64,000 nt of DNA from an uncultured Olsenella sp. (GTDB taxonomy: Bacteria > Actinomycetota > Coriobacteriia > Coriobacteriales > Atopobiaceae), in the NCBI GenBank assembly GCA_934660915.1, contig CAKUIF010000003.1, forward strand, positions 162,426-226,425. Reading direction: 5' to 3'. Positions 63,068 through 64,000 of this stretch are shown piece by piece (within the stretch, counting starts at the first letter, position 1; the number at the start of each line of letters is the position of its first letter). The notes beneath the pieces are model-generated. The model saw nothing but the letters and a program-made list of their open reading frames with translations. It searched no databases and was not told the origin of the DNA. The position numbers and the translations under genes were made by a program.

Positions 63068-63748
63068 ATGCCCAGCTGGAACATTCATATCGCCCACGTC
63101 GAGAGACTGCTGGCCGAGGAGGGCGCCGATGCCCTTGGGATTCGCGACGTCGATGCGTTTCTGATGGGCAACGTTACCCCTGACATCTATGTTGGCTATA
63201 TGGTTCCGAATGCGACGACCCGCATCGACTATAAGCTCACCCACCTGACCATGCGCGAGCACATCCCGGTGCCACGATGCGGCGATTTCTGGGACTTCTA
63301 CTGCACGAACCCGGCGGGATACGGGGCGATGGAAGTTACCGATCTTGTGCGCGGCGCCTGGTGTCACCTCGTCTGCGATCATGTGTACAACACGAATACG
63401 CGCGCATGGCTGGAAAGGCTCGGCGTCCAACCGGGGGAGAAGGCCCGCATCGGCAAGCAGTCCGACTTCGCGGATTATGGCCGCACCCTGCAGATCTCGC
63501 TCGTCCCGAACGTGACCGATGAGGTGCTCGCGCAGTGCGAGGCGTTCCCTCAGTACAGGATCGCGCCCGCCGACGCGCAATCCGCCGCACGGGTCGCCGC
63601 CGAAATCGTGGAGGAGAACCGTAGCAAACATATCTATGGGGAGCCGAGCTACAGGCTGCTCACCTCAAAGTTCTTCCACGATGCCGGGCAAGAAGCCCAT
63701 GAAGCGATGCGGGAGGGGCTCCTTAAGCTGGTTGACGCTTCCTGTTAA
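63068..63748 (+). CDS. Zinc-dependent phospholipase C-like protein
   Basis: 226 residues with the layout of the PF00882-type zinc phospholipase C family. The N-terminus MPSWNIHIAHVERLLAEEG has the first His, GNVTPDIYVGYMV carries the Asp, YKLTHLTMREHIP and RGAWCHLVCDHVYNTNTRAW supply further His/Asp zinc ligands. No signal peptide is seen, unlike clostridial alpha-toxin, so it is probably cytoplasmic and may act on other phosphate or nucleotide substrates. ATG 63068 after AGAGAGGAACCC. It stands alone. Confidence 0.7.
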   Translation: MPSWNIHIAHVERLLAEEGADALGIRDVDAFLMGNVTPDIYVGYMVPNATTRIDYKLTHLTMREHIPVPRCGDFWDFYCTNPAGYGAMEVTDLVRGAWCHLVCDHVYNTNTRAWLERLGVQPGEKARIGKQSDFADYGRTLQISLVPNVTDEVLAQCEAFPQYRIAPADAQSAARVAAEIVEENRSKHIYGEPSYRLLTSKFFHDAGQEAHEAMREGLLKLVDASC

Positions 63749-63846
63749 GCGTTAACCGGGGAACGGTAAGCAGATGCCAGCGAACGGCAATATAGAGGCT
63801 GAGAGACCAGAGAAATATGTAGGAACTGTGAATGCAGGTAATACGC

Positions 63847-63875
63847 TGGACACAACCCTGTAATGAGCGTAAATT
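63847..63875 (+). promoter_or_regulatory. Sigma-70-type promoter of the presumed rRNA operon
   Basis: TGGACA, 17 bp, TAAATT. Located about 125 bp from the window end, upstream of an rRNA-leader-like segment. Confidence 0.5.
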
Positions 63876-64000
63876 ACTTCCTCGCGCACCGGCACCCGGC
63901 GAACCGGAAACGGCAGCTCAGGTGGTGCGCGCGGGACCTTGAGAACCGGATACTGCGATCGAGAGATCGGCGAAGAAGACAGACAAGCGAAGTCGAATCG
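63876..64000 (+). ncRNA. Probable rRNA operon leader (16S gene just beyond the window)
   Basis: The segment CCTTGAGAACCGGATACTGC at 63939-63958 resembles the CTTTGAAAACTGGATA-type sequence found in leaders and spacers of rRNA operons in Gram-positives. A CGCGCACC (63884-63891)/GGTGCGCG (63921-63928) stem may be a processing stem. The 16S start itself is not in view. Confidence 0.45.

Overview
This 64 kb window is high-GC, low-redundancy chromosomal DNA that reads like a gut-dwelling coriobacterium, most probably Collinsella or a close relative. The support is the strong G/C third-position bias, short intergenic gaps, a T-box leader on pheST, a separate methionine-synthase activation protein, PTS sugar systems, and anaerobic metabolism (anaerobic ribonucleotide-reductase activase). 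This is inference from gene content; no 16S sequence is inside the window. I saw no CRISPR array, transposase, prophage or tRNA gene.

Layout. 1-5.7 kb: a magnesium-type P-ATPase running off the left edge, preceded by an unreported-looking 33-codon leader ORF; a BrnT/BrnA toxin-antitoxin locus whose toxin is out of frame through a four-copy GCGAG repeat; two coupled unknown genes; nrdG. 5.8-14.4 kb: ettA, an LDH-family dehydrogenase, asparaginase, a two-gene amino-acid ABC transporter without ATPase, a HAD phosphatase, and a divergent EamA exporter/LysR pair. 14.7-18 kb: a DUF1846 protein and a membrane-anchored tandem LuxR regulator coupled to a secreted protein. 18.7-22 kb: esterase with a histone-like tail, ATP-grasp, GNAT, NimA-like. 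22-24.4 kb: cysE-cysK and pth2. 24.4-28.7 kb: trehalose locus (treR, PTS IIBC, treC) with three operator-like repeats. 28.8-33.1 kb: TM2 protein (out of frame at a C9 tract), CDF metal exporter, prepilin peptidase, metF and the B12-reactivation protein.

33.1-39.7 kb is a complete candidate L-fucose oxidative pathway: IclR regulator, UxaA-type dehydratase, SDR dehydrogenase, FucP permease, amidohydrolase lactonase and DHDPS-type aldolase, with two matching palindromic operators in the divergent promoter region. metH follows. 42.4-45 kb holds a LytTR response regulator and an unusual kinase apparently split into two membrane proteins, one carrying the phospho-acceptor histidine and the other the ATPase. 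45.2-48.1 kb is a run of four zinc-ribbon proteins. 48.2-50.7 kb: monoacylglycerol lipase plus glycerol kinase. 50.8-58.8 kb: small unknown proteins, M32 carboxypeptidase, ROK glucokinase, a lone PTS IIA, HAD phosphatase, GntR regulator, M20 peptidase. 59-63 kb: phenylalanine T-box, pheS, pheT. The right end carries a zinc phospholipase C-like protein and what looks like the leader of an rRNA operon.

A recurring theme is large, nested inverted repeats between genes. One family has two copies with 25-bp perfect arms and a compensatory base-pair change; a second family of short palindromes occurs three times in 5 kb. Two genes look switchable by simple repeats. These, the split kinase and the membrane-anchored double-HTH regulator are the most promising items for follow-up.
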